From Phymatolithon calcareum (lineage: Eukaryota; Rhodophyta; Florideophyceae; Hapalidiales), in NCBI GenBank assembly GCA_977006965.1, contig OZ345382.1, forward strand, positions 1,364,001 through 1,428,000: a DNA stretch of 64,000 bases, given 5' to 3'. The notes under the pieces are model-generated. The model was not told where the DNA came from, made no database searches, and saw only the letters and a list, made by a program, of their open reading frames with translations. Both the position numbers and the translations under genes were made by a program. This document shows positions 33,308 to 42,109 of the stretch, in pieces. How positions within the stretch are numbered: position 1 is the stretch's first letter; each line of letters opens with the position of its first letter.

Positions 33308-36300
33308 TTATTCATCTTTCACCATTAAATTACATATTGCGACTGCCCCACTCTGCAGTCCACCAACAAACACTTTGCTTGCTTCACTGAATTGCCAGGA
33401 GGATCGATCAGCGAACGGGAAATGCCCAAGCAGAGTGTCTTCTGTGGGTACGTTCGCGTAAACCGAATAATTGCGGCCGTATGCTTCTGCCGTATATGCG
33501 GGGAAAGAATCCGGCCATACATGCGGCGTTTGCTGTCCACAACTCCGAATAATCTCCTCCGCTTCCTTGTCCGTCACGTCATATTTAGTGTCCCTGCCAT
33601 GCTCGCTCGACGTTTCATCTTGAGAATCACCCAAAACTTGGCCCGATTTCCAAACACAATTTCGCGTGTCTCGATTCCAAATGATGACCATGCCATAATA
33701 ATCTCGGGACACAACGTGCGATCCGTCACCGCTTTCAGATACCGCCAAAACAGTTGACTCGTGCCCGTTCAAGTCATCTCCGATTTGCTTTCCTGATTCG
33801 ACATCCCAGATGCGAACAGTTTTGTCCGAGGATCCCGAAACGATCCGTTGACCATCCGAACTGAACGAAACACAGAAGACTGTACGTTTGTGACCTTGAA
33901 GAGCGTTCCCAATTTGAGTAAATGTCGCCGCATCCCACACTCGAACAGTTTCGTCATATGAACCGGAGACCACTTGTCGCCCGTCGTGACTGAACGAAAA
34001 GGAATACACTGTACCCGTGTGCCCTTCCATTGGGCCACCAATCTGATTGCCCGTACGAGAGTCCCACAAACGTATCGTTCCATCTTCCGACGCAGACGCA
34101 ATTCGAAGACCGTCAGGGCTTAACGAAACGGCCCACACCGCTGCGGAATGTCCATATTCAAACTCACTTGCTTCCGCTTCCACGCGTGTGTCCCAAATCA
34201 GAATAATACCTTCTATAGACGCGGAAATTATAGTTCCCCCGTTAGGAGAAAACGCAAAACTTGTCACGCTGCCGTTCACACTTGCGGATGTCCACGTACT
34301 TCTCCCACTGTTCGCGTCCCACAACCGAACAGTGCCATCAAACGATCCTGACGCAATTTGTTGTCCATCAGGACTGAATCTAACACAAAACACATAATTT
34401 GTGTGTTCCTCAAACGGCTGACCGATACTCGTCCATGTCCCCGTGTCCCATACACGAATAGTTCCGTCCCATGACCCCGTCACCAACCGTTCCCCCGTCC
34501 CACTGAATGAAAGAGAGTTTATGCCCTTCCCGTGCGCGTCCGCATCTTCAAAAATAGAATTCCCTGTGCAAACGTCCAGTACTTTCAGTGTTCCATCCCA
34601 CAGACCGATTGCAACCGATTGGTCGTCATTCGAAACGGCGACACACCAAACAGTGCACTGTTGTACGACTTCTCGAATCTGTGTACCGCTGCTCGCCTCC
34701 CAAATCATCAACTTACCATCCTTAGCGCACGAAAATATCTTCTCGCCATCGCTGCTCACAGCAACATCCATCACAAACTCGCTGTGCCCTTCGAGAACAC
34801 GCACTGCCGATTCACATGTCTCCCATTCCCACACTGCGATCGATTTGTCCCACGACCCAGAGACAATTGTTTTTGATGCAGCAGCAAACGATACGCAGCC
34901 GACATCACCAGTGTGTCCTTTCAGCCGTTTCAGTATGTCACCTGTCGACGCATCTGCCACGACAACATCACGGCCTGCTCCTGCCGCCACAAAACGTCCA
35001 CACGGAGAGCAATCAACTGTCAAGCACAATCCTCGCACGGGGATCTCCATGATCTGCCCGCTGCGTGGATCTGGGAAAAATGCGTTCACCGGTCGCAAAT
35101 ACGGCTTTGGTGTGTGCCATTCCACGCTTTTCAAGTACGCGTCTACAACTGCATTCTCCGTTCTTGACTTCAACAGCCGTCCGCACACTTGTAACAGAAA
35201 CGGTCGCTGTCCTTCCGTTACTCCTCCCCACGACAATTGTATCCCTTTCCAAAGCAATTCGAAGCTCTGTCTCACTCTTTCTGGAATAACTTCGTCCCCA
35301 AGCGTCAGCAGATAGTCAAACTCCGATTTCAGAGCCAACATCCCACCCTTCTCACCACGTCTATATGTCCAACGCGCATCCAATAAAAGAGCCCCAAGCT
35401 CCATCACCAAATCTGCACACACCAGGTGTCTCGCAAGCTCCACAACAATATACCCATCTTCTCCCACGGACCACCACGGTCTCGGTTTCTGCTCCAACAA
35501 CTTTCGTTCAAATGAATCACCTTCATCTGCAATCACTGAATCTTCAGATATGCTCGCTTCCGGTGCCAGATATCCGTTCAGAAGTCGTAAGTGCCATACC
35601 GAGCTTGTCTTCACTATTTCCGCCTGTCGTCTACAAAAGTCCAATTGTAGATCGTGAAGCATAAGACCACCTTCTTTCCCCCGCCCTTCTCTATCTTCCC
35701 GGAAAGTCAGCTTGCAAAGACTCAACCCGCTGAGAAGCCGCACGATACCCAAAGCAAAAGCTTTATCCACCTTCCACATTCGGCTCAGGACTGACATTGG
35801 CACCCAAGTCTGGTTTCGCAACACGCACAGACTTGTGTACAGATCGGCGATCGTGTGGTCCACCACAACACCATGTCTTCTCTGCAGCTTTACAAATCCA
35901 GATTCCACGATTTTAAGGCTCAGGGCGAGTTCTGCGTTCAAGCTCCGACCTCCTGGGCCTTGCTCTTCGCCAAGTTCAATGCTCTGTTTCTCCAGCAGTG
36001 AAGCATACTCGCCACATGCATCTTCAAAATCTCCATGTTCACTTGCGAGGAAACCAACTGCGCTTCCTGCAACTGCCAGCGCTATCGGCAACCCCCCGCA
36101 ACTCGTTAGGATCTTCACAATACTCTTTCTCACGTCCCCGGTGAGTTCTGCAAGCCCGTACTTCTCAAAATCTTGTTTCGCGTGCGTCATAAACATCTTC
36201 ACAGACACGTCCCCTAGTGCCTCTCCTGGGGAGAAGTCGACACGGCACCCAGCACTGTGCGCTATGTGCGTACTCCTAGTCGTTATTGCCATCCGGCTCT

Positions 36301-37399
36301 CCGCACAGCTCCTCAACAGCTGGCTAATATCATTTAAGAACCCGGTTTTCTTCTCGTCCGTAGGCCACAGATCATCCACAAGAAAAAGACAAATTTTCCC
36401 ATCGAACCACGCCACCGCGTAATCAATAACTTCTCGCAGCGACTCCGACTGCTCCACCGCACACACAGATGTCGATGCCCCCGTAAGACGCATTATTTTC
36501 GCCACTTCTCCCCTGGCCGTGACGAACGTTGCTTTTTGACCTAGGGACATAAATTGAACCCCGTCCGGAAAACGTGAGCAAATTTCGTCATTAAACGCAA
36601 GTCCCTGCAACGCGATTGTCTTTCCAACTCCCGCCATTCCGAGTACACCGTGCGCAGGCGTAAGTACTCCAGTCGCCGCAGTAACTGCCGACGAAGAGTC
36701 CGCCGATAAAATGGATTCCTTCAACATTCCTTCGGGAGTACACGGCTTTCCATCCTCATCCTTCGCATCAAAATTAAGAGTTGTGCCTTGGGGGAGTTTC
36801 AGCGTGCTTGCTCCCACTCGATACTCTTCTTTCTCATTACCGGTCACTCCCATGTTGTCCAGCTTGGCTACAACCACATCATGCCGTTCTTGAATGTTCT
36901 CTTCCAAGTTGTCGAACTTGGTTACAACCACATCAATGTTCTCTTCTGTGACCAACGTCGGAATCAGAGTTCCCAGCTTCGTCGAGGCGATTTGCACTTG
37001 CTGTTGGATGTCTTTCATTGTCTCGCTTAAAGCTGTGGCTCGCGTTATTCGCCGAAGCAAAGACTTCACTTTAGACGATGCCCCACCTGCACTTCCCTTA
37101 AAAGCATTTCTGCAACCTTCCTCCAACGTTGTGTCGCATTTATTCAGAATGTCGCGCACCGCCTTAACGTCTTCCAGAAAGGCAGAACGGATGCGAGTAG
37201 GGGCGGACGCTGGCCCCGATCCAACATATGTCTCCACAGCTCCTATTTGTCCCATCAGCTTGTCCAGATCATCGGTCAACCCTTGGAAAGTACCACGTCC
37301 CCGCTTAACGTTGCCAATTCGCGCCTTGATGCTATTTACAGCATAACGCACTTCCGCGATGATGCCAGTTACAGACGCTACGTCGCCGACGATTTCCAT
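33308..37399 (-). CDS. NB-ARC/WD40 STAND NTPase (NLR-like), copy A
   Basis: 1363 residues, single exon. The start is set at the ATG giving MEIVGDVASV, because the upstream in-frame extension lacks an ATG and is not conserved in copy B. Residues 1-~230 form a helical N-terminal domain followed by a coiled linker. The NB-ARC NTPase has Walker A GMAGVGKT (~253-260), Walker B LFLVDDLW (~337), the sensor ITTRS and the GLPIALAVAG motif (~435). A helical region follows to ~785, then about 12 WD40 repeats to the C-terminus, several with the canonical GH...DG...GS.D.TVR.WD pattern. This architecture defines STAND receptors such as Apaf-1 and fungal HNWD proteins: the WD40 propeller senses a ligand, NB-ARC oligomerises and the N-terminal domain signals. 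Catalytic motifs are intact. The specific role here is inferred. Confidence 0.9.
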   Translation of the reverse strand: MEIVGDVASVTGIIAEVRYAVNSIKARIGNVKRGRGTFQGLTDDLDKLMGQIGAVETYVGSGPASAPTRIRSAFLEDVKAVRDILNKCDTTLEEGCRNAFKGSAGGASSKVKSLLRRITRATALSETMKDIQQQVQIASTKLGTLIPTLVTEENIDVVVTKFDNLEENIQERHDVVVAKLDNMGVTGNEKEEYRVGASTLKLPQGTTLNFDAKDEDGKPCTPEGMLKESILSADSSSAVTAATGVLTPAHGVLGMAGVGKTIALQGLAFNDEICSRFPDGVQFMSLGQKATFVTARGEVAKIMRLTGASTSVCAVEQSESLREVIDYAVAWFDGKICLFLVDDLWPTDEKKTGFLNDISQLLRSCAESRMAITTRSTHIAHSAGCRVDFSPGEALGDVSVKMFMTHAKQDFEKYGLAELTGDVRKSIVKILTSCGGLPIALAVAGSAVGFLASEHGDFEDACGEYASLLEKQSIELGEEQGPGGRSLNAELALSLKIVESGFVKLQRRHGVVVDHTIADLYTSLCVLRNQTWVPMSVLSRMWKVDKAFALGIVRLLSGLSLCKLTFREDREGRGKEGGLMLHDLQLDFCRRQAEIVKTSSVWHLRLLNGYLAPEASISEDSVIADEGDSFERKLLEQKPRPWWSVGEDGYIVVELARHLVCADLVMELGALLLDARWTYRRGEKGGMLALKSEFDYLLTLGDEVIPERVRQSFELLWKGIQLSWGGVTEGQRPFLLQVCGRLLKSRTENAVVDAYLKSVEWHTPKPYLRPVNAFFPDPRSGQIMEIPVRGLCLTVDCSPCGRFVAAGAGRDVVVADASTGDILKRLKGHTGDVGCVSFAAASKTIVSGSWDKSIAVWEWETCESAVRVLEGHSEFVMDVAVSSDGEKIFSCAKDGKLMIWEASSGTQIREVVQQCTVWCVAVSNDDQSVAIGLWDGTLKVLDVCTGNSIFEDADAHGKGINSLSFSGTGERLVTGSWDGTIRVWDTGTWTSIGQPFEEHTNYVFCVRFSPDGQQIASGSFDGTVRLWDANSGRSTWTSASVNGSVTSFAFSPNGGTIISASIEGIILIWDTRVEAEASEFEYGHSAAVWAVSLSPDGLRIASASEDGTIRLWDSRTGNQIGGPMEGHTGTVYSFSFSHDGRQVVSGSYDETVRVWDAATFTQIGNALQGHKRTVFCVSFSSDGQRIVSGSSDKTVRIWDVESGKQIGDDLNGHESTVLAVSESGDGSHVVSRDYYGMVIIWNRDTRNCVWKSGQVLGDSQDETSSEHGRDTKYDVTDKEAEEIIRSCGQQTPHVWPDSFPAYTAEAYGRNYSVYANVPTEDTLLGHFPFADRSSWQFSEASKVFVGGLQSGAVAICNLMVKDE

Positions 37400-37630
37400 G
37401 TTGACGTTGCCTACACTGTGGACTGCACCTGGTTCGCCGGAAGCGGCGGAAGCGACGGAGACGGTAGGGTACAGTAGGCGGCGTTGCTGCTCGCGGAGCA
37501 GCTCGGGGGCTTCAGTTGAAGTGGAGAACGCTGTGTACAATCACACAACCTATCATATCATACATGCATAGTACAGTAGTAAACTAGTAGTACTACACAT
37601 TTATGATACATGCAGGATACAGAATGTGAT

Positions 37631-38060
37631 ACAGGTAGTACATTTTCAGTTGACGGGGTTTTCCGGTCGGAGGGGTCTGTCATACAATCAAAATTCATTC
37701 GCATTACAGTCAACTTACAGAATGTGGGCACGTGTCCTTCTGTCGAAGGCAACCCCTTTTCCCTACTGTAGTTATGTTCCAAAAAATGATCGAATTTTGA
37801 AAAGAAAGATACGAAAGTTATCTTTTCTAGCCCTCTTTTCGCACGATCAGCCACCTGTCATAAACCCCTCATGTGAAAAATACCTTCAAAATGTAACGAA
37901 AAATAAAGGGCCTAATTTTTCAGGTTTGCAACCAACCTTTAAATTTGGATATTTTCCGCACTTTTTCGGTCGGGAAGGACTGCTCGTTTGCAGTTTTGCA
38001 GGTTTTTCAGCTATAGGATTTTCAGTTAGAGGGGTTCGACTGTATGATGTACAGTAGTTG
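37631..38060. other. Intergenic with pogo-like terminal sequence
   Basis: The right edge, read on the minus strand from ~38050, begins CAGTCGAACCCCTCTAACTG, resembling pogo/Tc1-mariner tips such as those at 55532-56020. A matching left end is not clear: 37645-37685 has related GGGGTT / GGAGGGGT motifs. It is probably a decayed element. Confidence 0.4.
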
Positions 38061-38061
38061 C

Positions 38062-38503
38062 AATTCGAATTGACTCTATGGGTGCAATAAAAATGAAATT
38101 GGTAAATTGGTATTTTCTTCGAAATTATTACCAATTTAACTGGTTCTAACGCTGTCCATAAGGCGGAACTGGCTTGCAATATCAGTAAACTGAAAAAGAG
38201 ACTCTACAAAATCAACCCCGCCACGCTGTAGCAACAGTAGCCTTGGGCTTTGGTAGACTTTCTTTCTTTCTTTAATGCAGAATGCGTTAATTAACGCCAG
38301 AACATACCTTAGAGCAAGTTTTCATTGCTCAAATATTGGAGTATCTCTCGGGTCTCTCCCTGCACTGAAATTATTGCGCTGAGATGGAAAATGAAGATCG
38401 AAGGTATTTTGGAAACGCTTGTTCTGTTCGCAGCTGCTCAACTGGAGAGTGGCTTACAATGTATAACCCTTCGAACAACTTGTACAAGCACTAGATATTG
38501 TAG
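38062..38503 (+). repeat. Repeat shared with 56385-56692
   Basis: Starting at CTCTATGGGTGCAATAAAAA the sequence matches 56390-56692 closely. The copy here contains a ~110-bp retroposon (38258-38367) that the other lacks. Family unknown. Confidence 0.8.
38258..38367 (-). mobile_element. Short retroposon with (AAAG)n tail, inserted in a repeat
   Basis: On the minus strand the insert ends CTGCATTAAAGAAAGAAAGA. The homologous repeat at 56.5 kb lacks it (TTTGGTA...ATTATTGCGCTGAG run together), which gives an empty-site comparison. The tail and body resemble 18340-18452. Confidence 0.65.
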
Positions 38504-38541
38504 CACTTAATCAACAGAGTCACAGATGGAACAGGTCAACG

Positions 38542-39113
38542 ATGAGATCTCCTGAAGCGTTACATCACTCAATAGATCACTAGTTTTCGGTTGTCTGCTG
38601 GGGACCGCACGTTGCTCTATAAATCGAGCTTCTCCTAAACTGTTATGTGGAGAGCACAAAACTATATCTACATGGATTCCGCTCTGAGTGGTGTGCGGCA
38701 ATGTTCGAGGAAGCTGGAAGAGAGAACAGAAGAAGATGAAAGAAGGTAACGAGATGACCAGCTACTGTGAGCATCCTAAATGGTTTCCAACCCTGGTCAT
38801 CCCTTTGAAGGACGGCGGCTGAGGATTGGCTGCGTAAAGAGTAGATGTCAAGCTCCCCGAACCTCTGCACTTTGTGCGGCTTTGAGCTGTTGTGACATCA
38901 AGTACCACTCGTATCTGGTAAAGTCTACTGTAGCCGAAAGGATGGGGAGTTGTTCTAGGACAACTCCGAAAGCTGAATAGAAGAAAGAAAGAAAGAAAAC
39001 TATATCTATTGCGTGTGCACTTTAGAAGGAGAGTACAATGTTAGGCCAAGTCAGTACTGCCTTTTCAAATTTGTGAAATCCAAGCTGAATTGTATTTTCA
39101 TTTTTGTATGTAA
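38542..39113 (+). repeat. Repeat shared with 63768-64000
   Basis: GAGATCTCCTGAAGCGTTAC onward matches the last ~230 bp of the window. In this copy it is split by a 325-bp retroposon (38671-38995). Family unknown. Confidence 0.8.
38671..38995 (+). mobile_element. SINE-like retroposon, 325 bp, with 13-bp target duplication
   Basis: The insert is flanked by AAAACTATATCTA on both sides (38658-38670 and 38996-39008). It ends in a (GAAA)n tail just before the right copy. The related repeat at 63.9 kb has no insert at this point (ACAAAACTATGTTTATTGCG). A variable-length duplication plus a microsatellite tail is the hallmark of LINE-mediated retroposition. I see no convincing tRNA-type B box. Confidence 0.8.
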
Positions 39114-39318
39114 TTATGATACATCGCGAAATTCGAATGGCTTCTTCGATGGGCAGCCAATCCAGATTCGCCAAGTGTGCACTAACGTTCTTGCACGCTG
39201 AGCATTTGGGAGAACAGATCTCCTCGCCCGATTCGATCTCCCCAACTTGCTACAGTAAAGAAACTCTCCCACTCGCCTTCCCGCGAAACTTGAGGACGCC
39301 ATGCAAAGACCGTCAACG

Positions 39319-39881
39319 ATGAACGCCTTTGCGCCATGCGCAGCCCCGCAAGCGCGTCTCTTCGCTGCAGCGAGACCCGCCGCATGCGTCCCGCGTCCAG
39401 GCGCAGCACCTTTCTTCGCCTCGCATGCGTTCGGCTCGCCGTTGGCCACACGCGTGTACATGCCAAAGGGTTCGTAAGCACTATCTAGCGGTCGTCGCGC
39501 AGTCGTGAACTTTCAGTCAATCAATCAATCTAATCCGACCTCGTTATTTCCTCGCGCGCAGCGGCGGTGCGAATGGATGTGACTGTGGTGGTGGGTGAAA
39601 ATGAACCGATTGAAAGCGCCATCCGACGCTTCAAGAAGGATGTGACCAAGTCCGGGCATTTGTTCGAGCTGCGGCGACGCCGGTACTTTGAGACAAATAC
39701 CGAGAAGCGGCTCCGAAAGGCGGCGGCTGCGCGCCGTAAGGCGCGTATGGCGCGCAACATGAAGAATAACCGTAACCGGCAGCAGGGACAGAGGCCGTCC
39801 TCTGTGCCCACTCCGTCGCAGAATCTTACCAGTGGCACGCCTCTGACGCCCGGTACCACACCGCCCAATCCGAGGATTTGA
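39319..39881 (+). CDS. rps21: Plastid 30S ribosomal protein bS21 (two exons, transit peptide)
   Basis: Exon 1 is 39319-39469 and exon 2 is 39562-39881; the 92-nt intron runs GTTCGT...GCGCGCAG. The spliced protein is 156 residues. Exon 1 encodes 50 residues rich in Ala, Arg and Pro with no acidic residue, starting MNAFAP, a red-algal-type plastid transit peptide. Exon 2 starts the ribosomal domain: [20 protein letters not shown], then [20 protein letters not shown] and an Arg/Lys-rich tail, diagnostic of bS21. A disordered Pro/Thr-rich C-terminal extension follows. The donor is GTTCGT and not the nearby GTAAGC, because only the former keeps frame. Mitochondrial targeting cannot be excluded. 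Confidence 0.85.
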
Positions 39882-40541
39882 GCGGTGGTTGTGCATGATC
39901 GTTGTATGCGTGGATGAATGTTGAGTATAACTTTTCCCAGAGCGAATCGGGATGACGATGGGACTGAGGAAACGCAGCATAGGTGCAATTAAAGATTTGG
40001 TATTGAAGGAGCTGTTTAAGCTTTATGCCGCCGCGTTTGCAACGTTGTGATTGAAGCGCTGCGTTATTATTCTTCGACGGACGCTACGGACTGTGAATCA
40101 ATGCAGTACGTGCTTCTCAACTTGTGATACTGTACAAAAGTGCAACTGGTGCTGACTGAATATGGCAGCAAGTGAAGCAACAACGTGTGCTGCATCCGAA
40201 GCACATGGCTTTAAATCTAATTTACGTCTGACCCAACTACAGTACAGTACAGTATGTGACCAAGGTGAAGAATTCTTCCCGTACGGCGTATTTGGCCGTT
40301 GAAGAATGACTGTGAGTTTTTTGTTTGATTAGAATCGAGTGGTCGCAAAGATGCATGTTGCTAGGTAGGGCGTTAACTTCCAATCTTCCTCCAAAGATTG
40401 ATTACTTCAAAACAGTTTGTTTGTCTATGAATATCTAACCTCTACGTAGCGATGGGTACCTACCTCCGACACAAAAGAACTGTACTGTACAACTCGTGAA
40501 AACGAAGGAAGGCGCGACCAAACGGGAACCACCAAACCCCA
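39882..40541. other. Intergenic, convergent 3' ends
   Basis: Spacer between bS21 (plus) and the acyltransferase (minus). No feature is recognised beyond short repeats of CAGTA near 40240. Confidence 0.4.
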
Positions 40542-41504
40542 TCACCCCACGTATTGTGAATCCGAGTGTGCACAACTCTGCAAATGTCTAGGAAGCCCGG
40601 AATCGATCGACTTGAACGCCTTATCCCTCAGTTCCTCCACTGTAATATCCTTCGACTCAATAGGAGGATGCACAATAAGTTCAATCCCATCCCACGGATA
40701 TCTCAACGGCACCAAAGCATCCGCCGGCATCATCTGTCTCGTTCCCTCAATAGTGATAGGTACAACAGGAACCTTCGCCGCCTTCGCCGCACGAAACGCT
40801 CCCATTTGAAACCGTCTCAATTTCCCACTAACACTTCTCGTCCCCTCCGGAAAAACCACAAGTGAAATCCTATTCCTCAACACCGCCACCATTTTCCGAT
40901 ACGCCTCCATCTGTCCCCGTCGACTCATCCTCTTCAGCGCCACATTCCCCGCCATCTGCATAGCCCATCCCACAACCGGCATGCGAAAAATCTCAGCCTT
41001 ACTGACATACTTGATGCGTCGTTGCAGATAAGCAAACGAGTAAATATCAATATACGACGCATGATTCGCCACATACACAACAGGCACACCATCAGGCAGT
41101 AAATTCCCGGCATTCGTCACCTTATACTTGATGAAAACAGACCCCATAGAAAACTGCATCCATGCCATCGCAATATAGTCATGAAAGCGACGTCGCGCTC
41201 CGTCAAATGCAAGCACGAATGGATGAGCTATTAACATCGGTACAAACAGAATGAATGACCACAGATATGTCACAATCAGGAAAAATACACCAATGGGCGA
41301 CATGCGCTGCGCTACCGCGCGCACACGGCTCAGTGAAGCACGACCGCGCTCGCCCTCCGCGGAAGACGACGCGACAATCGGCCGTGCTCGCACGTAACGG
41401 CGCGTCGCGCGCACCGTCGCAACGGCCACGCGACGACCGCACAGAGCCGAACTGCGACAGCTCACTAGCGCGGGCGCGCTGCCCGCCGCGAACGCAGTGC
41501 GCAT
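40542..41504 (-). CDS. 1-acyl-sn-glycerol-3-phosphate acyltransferase, plastid (PlsC type)
   Basis: 320 residues. It transfers an acyl group to lysophosphatidic acid to make phosphatidic acid, the branch point of glycerolipid synthesis. Residues 1-~48 are an Arg/Ala/Ser-rich, acid-free leader (MRTAFAAG start) that reads as a plastid transit peptide. A membrane helix spans ~70-100. The PlsC motifs are complete: NHASYID (147-153, the catalytic NHxxxxD), a region around KYVSKAEIFRMPVVGW (166-180), FPEGTRS (218-224) and VPVVPI (245-250). The length fits plastid LPAATs. An ACACGTGT palindrome lies 136 bp upstream of the ATG. Confidence 0.92.
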   Translation of the reverse strand: MRTAFAAGSAPALVSCRSSALCGRRVAVATVRATRRYVRARPIVASSSAEGERGRASLSRVRAVAQRMSPIGVFFLIVTYLWSFILFVPMLIAHPFVLAFDGARRRFHDYIAMAWMQFSMGSVFIKYKVTNAGNLLPDGVPVVYVANHASYIDIYSFAYLQRRIKYVSKAEIFRMPVVGWAMQMAGNVALKRMSRRGQMEAYRKMVAVLRNRISLVVFPEGTRSVSGKLRRFQMGAFRAAKAAKVPVVPITIEGTRQMMPADALVPLRYPWDGIELIVHPPIESKDITVEELRDKAFKSIDSGLPRHLQSCAHSDSQYVG

Positions 41505-41510
41505 GCCCGA

Positions 41511-41513
<3 letters not shown>

Positions 41514-41542
<29 letters not shown>

Positions 41543-41553
41543 TCGCTCGCTCG
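41514..41553. repeat. TTCG/CTCG microsatellite
   Basis: Tandem 4-mers TTCG (about seven) grading into CTCG, located 10-50 bp upstream of the acyltransferase ATG, in the presumed 5' UTR. Confidence 0.9.
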
Positions 41554-41811
41554 CTTCTCCGCGCGCGCGTCGCGCGGCGCTCGCCGCGGACCCTCGCTCG
41601 CTCGAGGTTTGCCCTCGTTGTCCGTGGAGCTCAGCAGTTACACGTGTGTACTCGTTAGTTTTAATTCGCAATTACAATCGGCACTTGTAATTACCACCGG
41701 CACGGAACGCGCAGCAGCACGGACATGATCCGTGTCCAGCAACGCGGGGGTGAGATTGAAAGAGATACAAATTGCACAATTGACGTTCCGTGCAGTGAAA
41801 TCACACATGGC

Positions 41812-41883
41812 GAGATAGCAAAGGAGATAGCAACGGAGATAGCACGCGAGATACTGCGGTGCGAGATAGCGAGCGAGATACTG
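41812..41883. repeat. GAGATAGC/GAGATACT array
   Basis: Six GAGATA units spaced 11-18 bp apart. They could be repeated factor-binding sites or a degenerate minisatellite. Confidence 0.8.
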
Positions 41884-42109
41884 TACTCTGTGTTGCGATT
41901 TGTGTAGTCGTCGTGTGTGCACTTGCACTTCCATTTACATACGTCCCCATCGATAGGATCCACCTTCAGTACTTACTACATCCACACTCCGTCTCTTCAA
42001 CCTCCCCTCTTCACCCTCTACTGTCCGTCGCTCTCTCCCCAGCATGATTACCCACCCTCCACCGTCCGCTTGCGCCTGCCGTGTGCCGAACGCGCCCCAC
42101 GACAGTTGC

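Larger units (their letters stand above)
30511..37630. repeat. 7-kb direct duplication, copy A
   Basis: From ATGCGTCTCTAAAG (30511) to CAGAATGTGAT (~37630) this segment matches 45555-52560 nearly base for base, in the same orientation, ~15 kb apart. It carries one NB-ARC/WD40 gene and ~2.8 kb of 3' flank. Differences are substitutions and small indels; for example ~40 bp around 31239-31277 is absent from copy B. The junctions show no transposon ends. Confidence 0.92.
41505..42109. promoter_or_regulatory. Acyltransferase promoter region with simple repeats
   Basis: Contains a (TTCG)n/(CTCG)n microsatellite right at the start codon side (~41514-41553), the palindrome ACACGTGT (41640-41647), and an array of GAGATA units (41812-41883). 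Confidence 0.6.

Noticed and set aside
34443-35315. 290-codon + strand frame
   Set aside because: Antisense shadow of NLR copy A; no motif.
37400-37540. Upstream extension of NLR copy A by 47 codons
   Set aside because: It would start at a TTG. The extension is not conserved in copy B, and both copies share the ATG giving MEIV.
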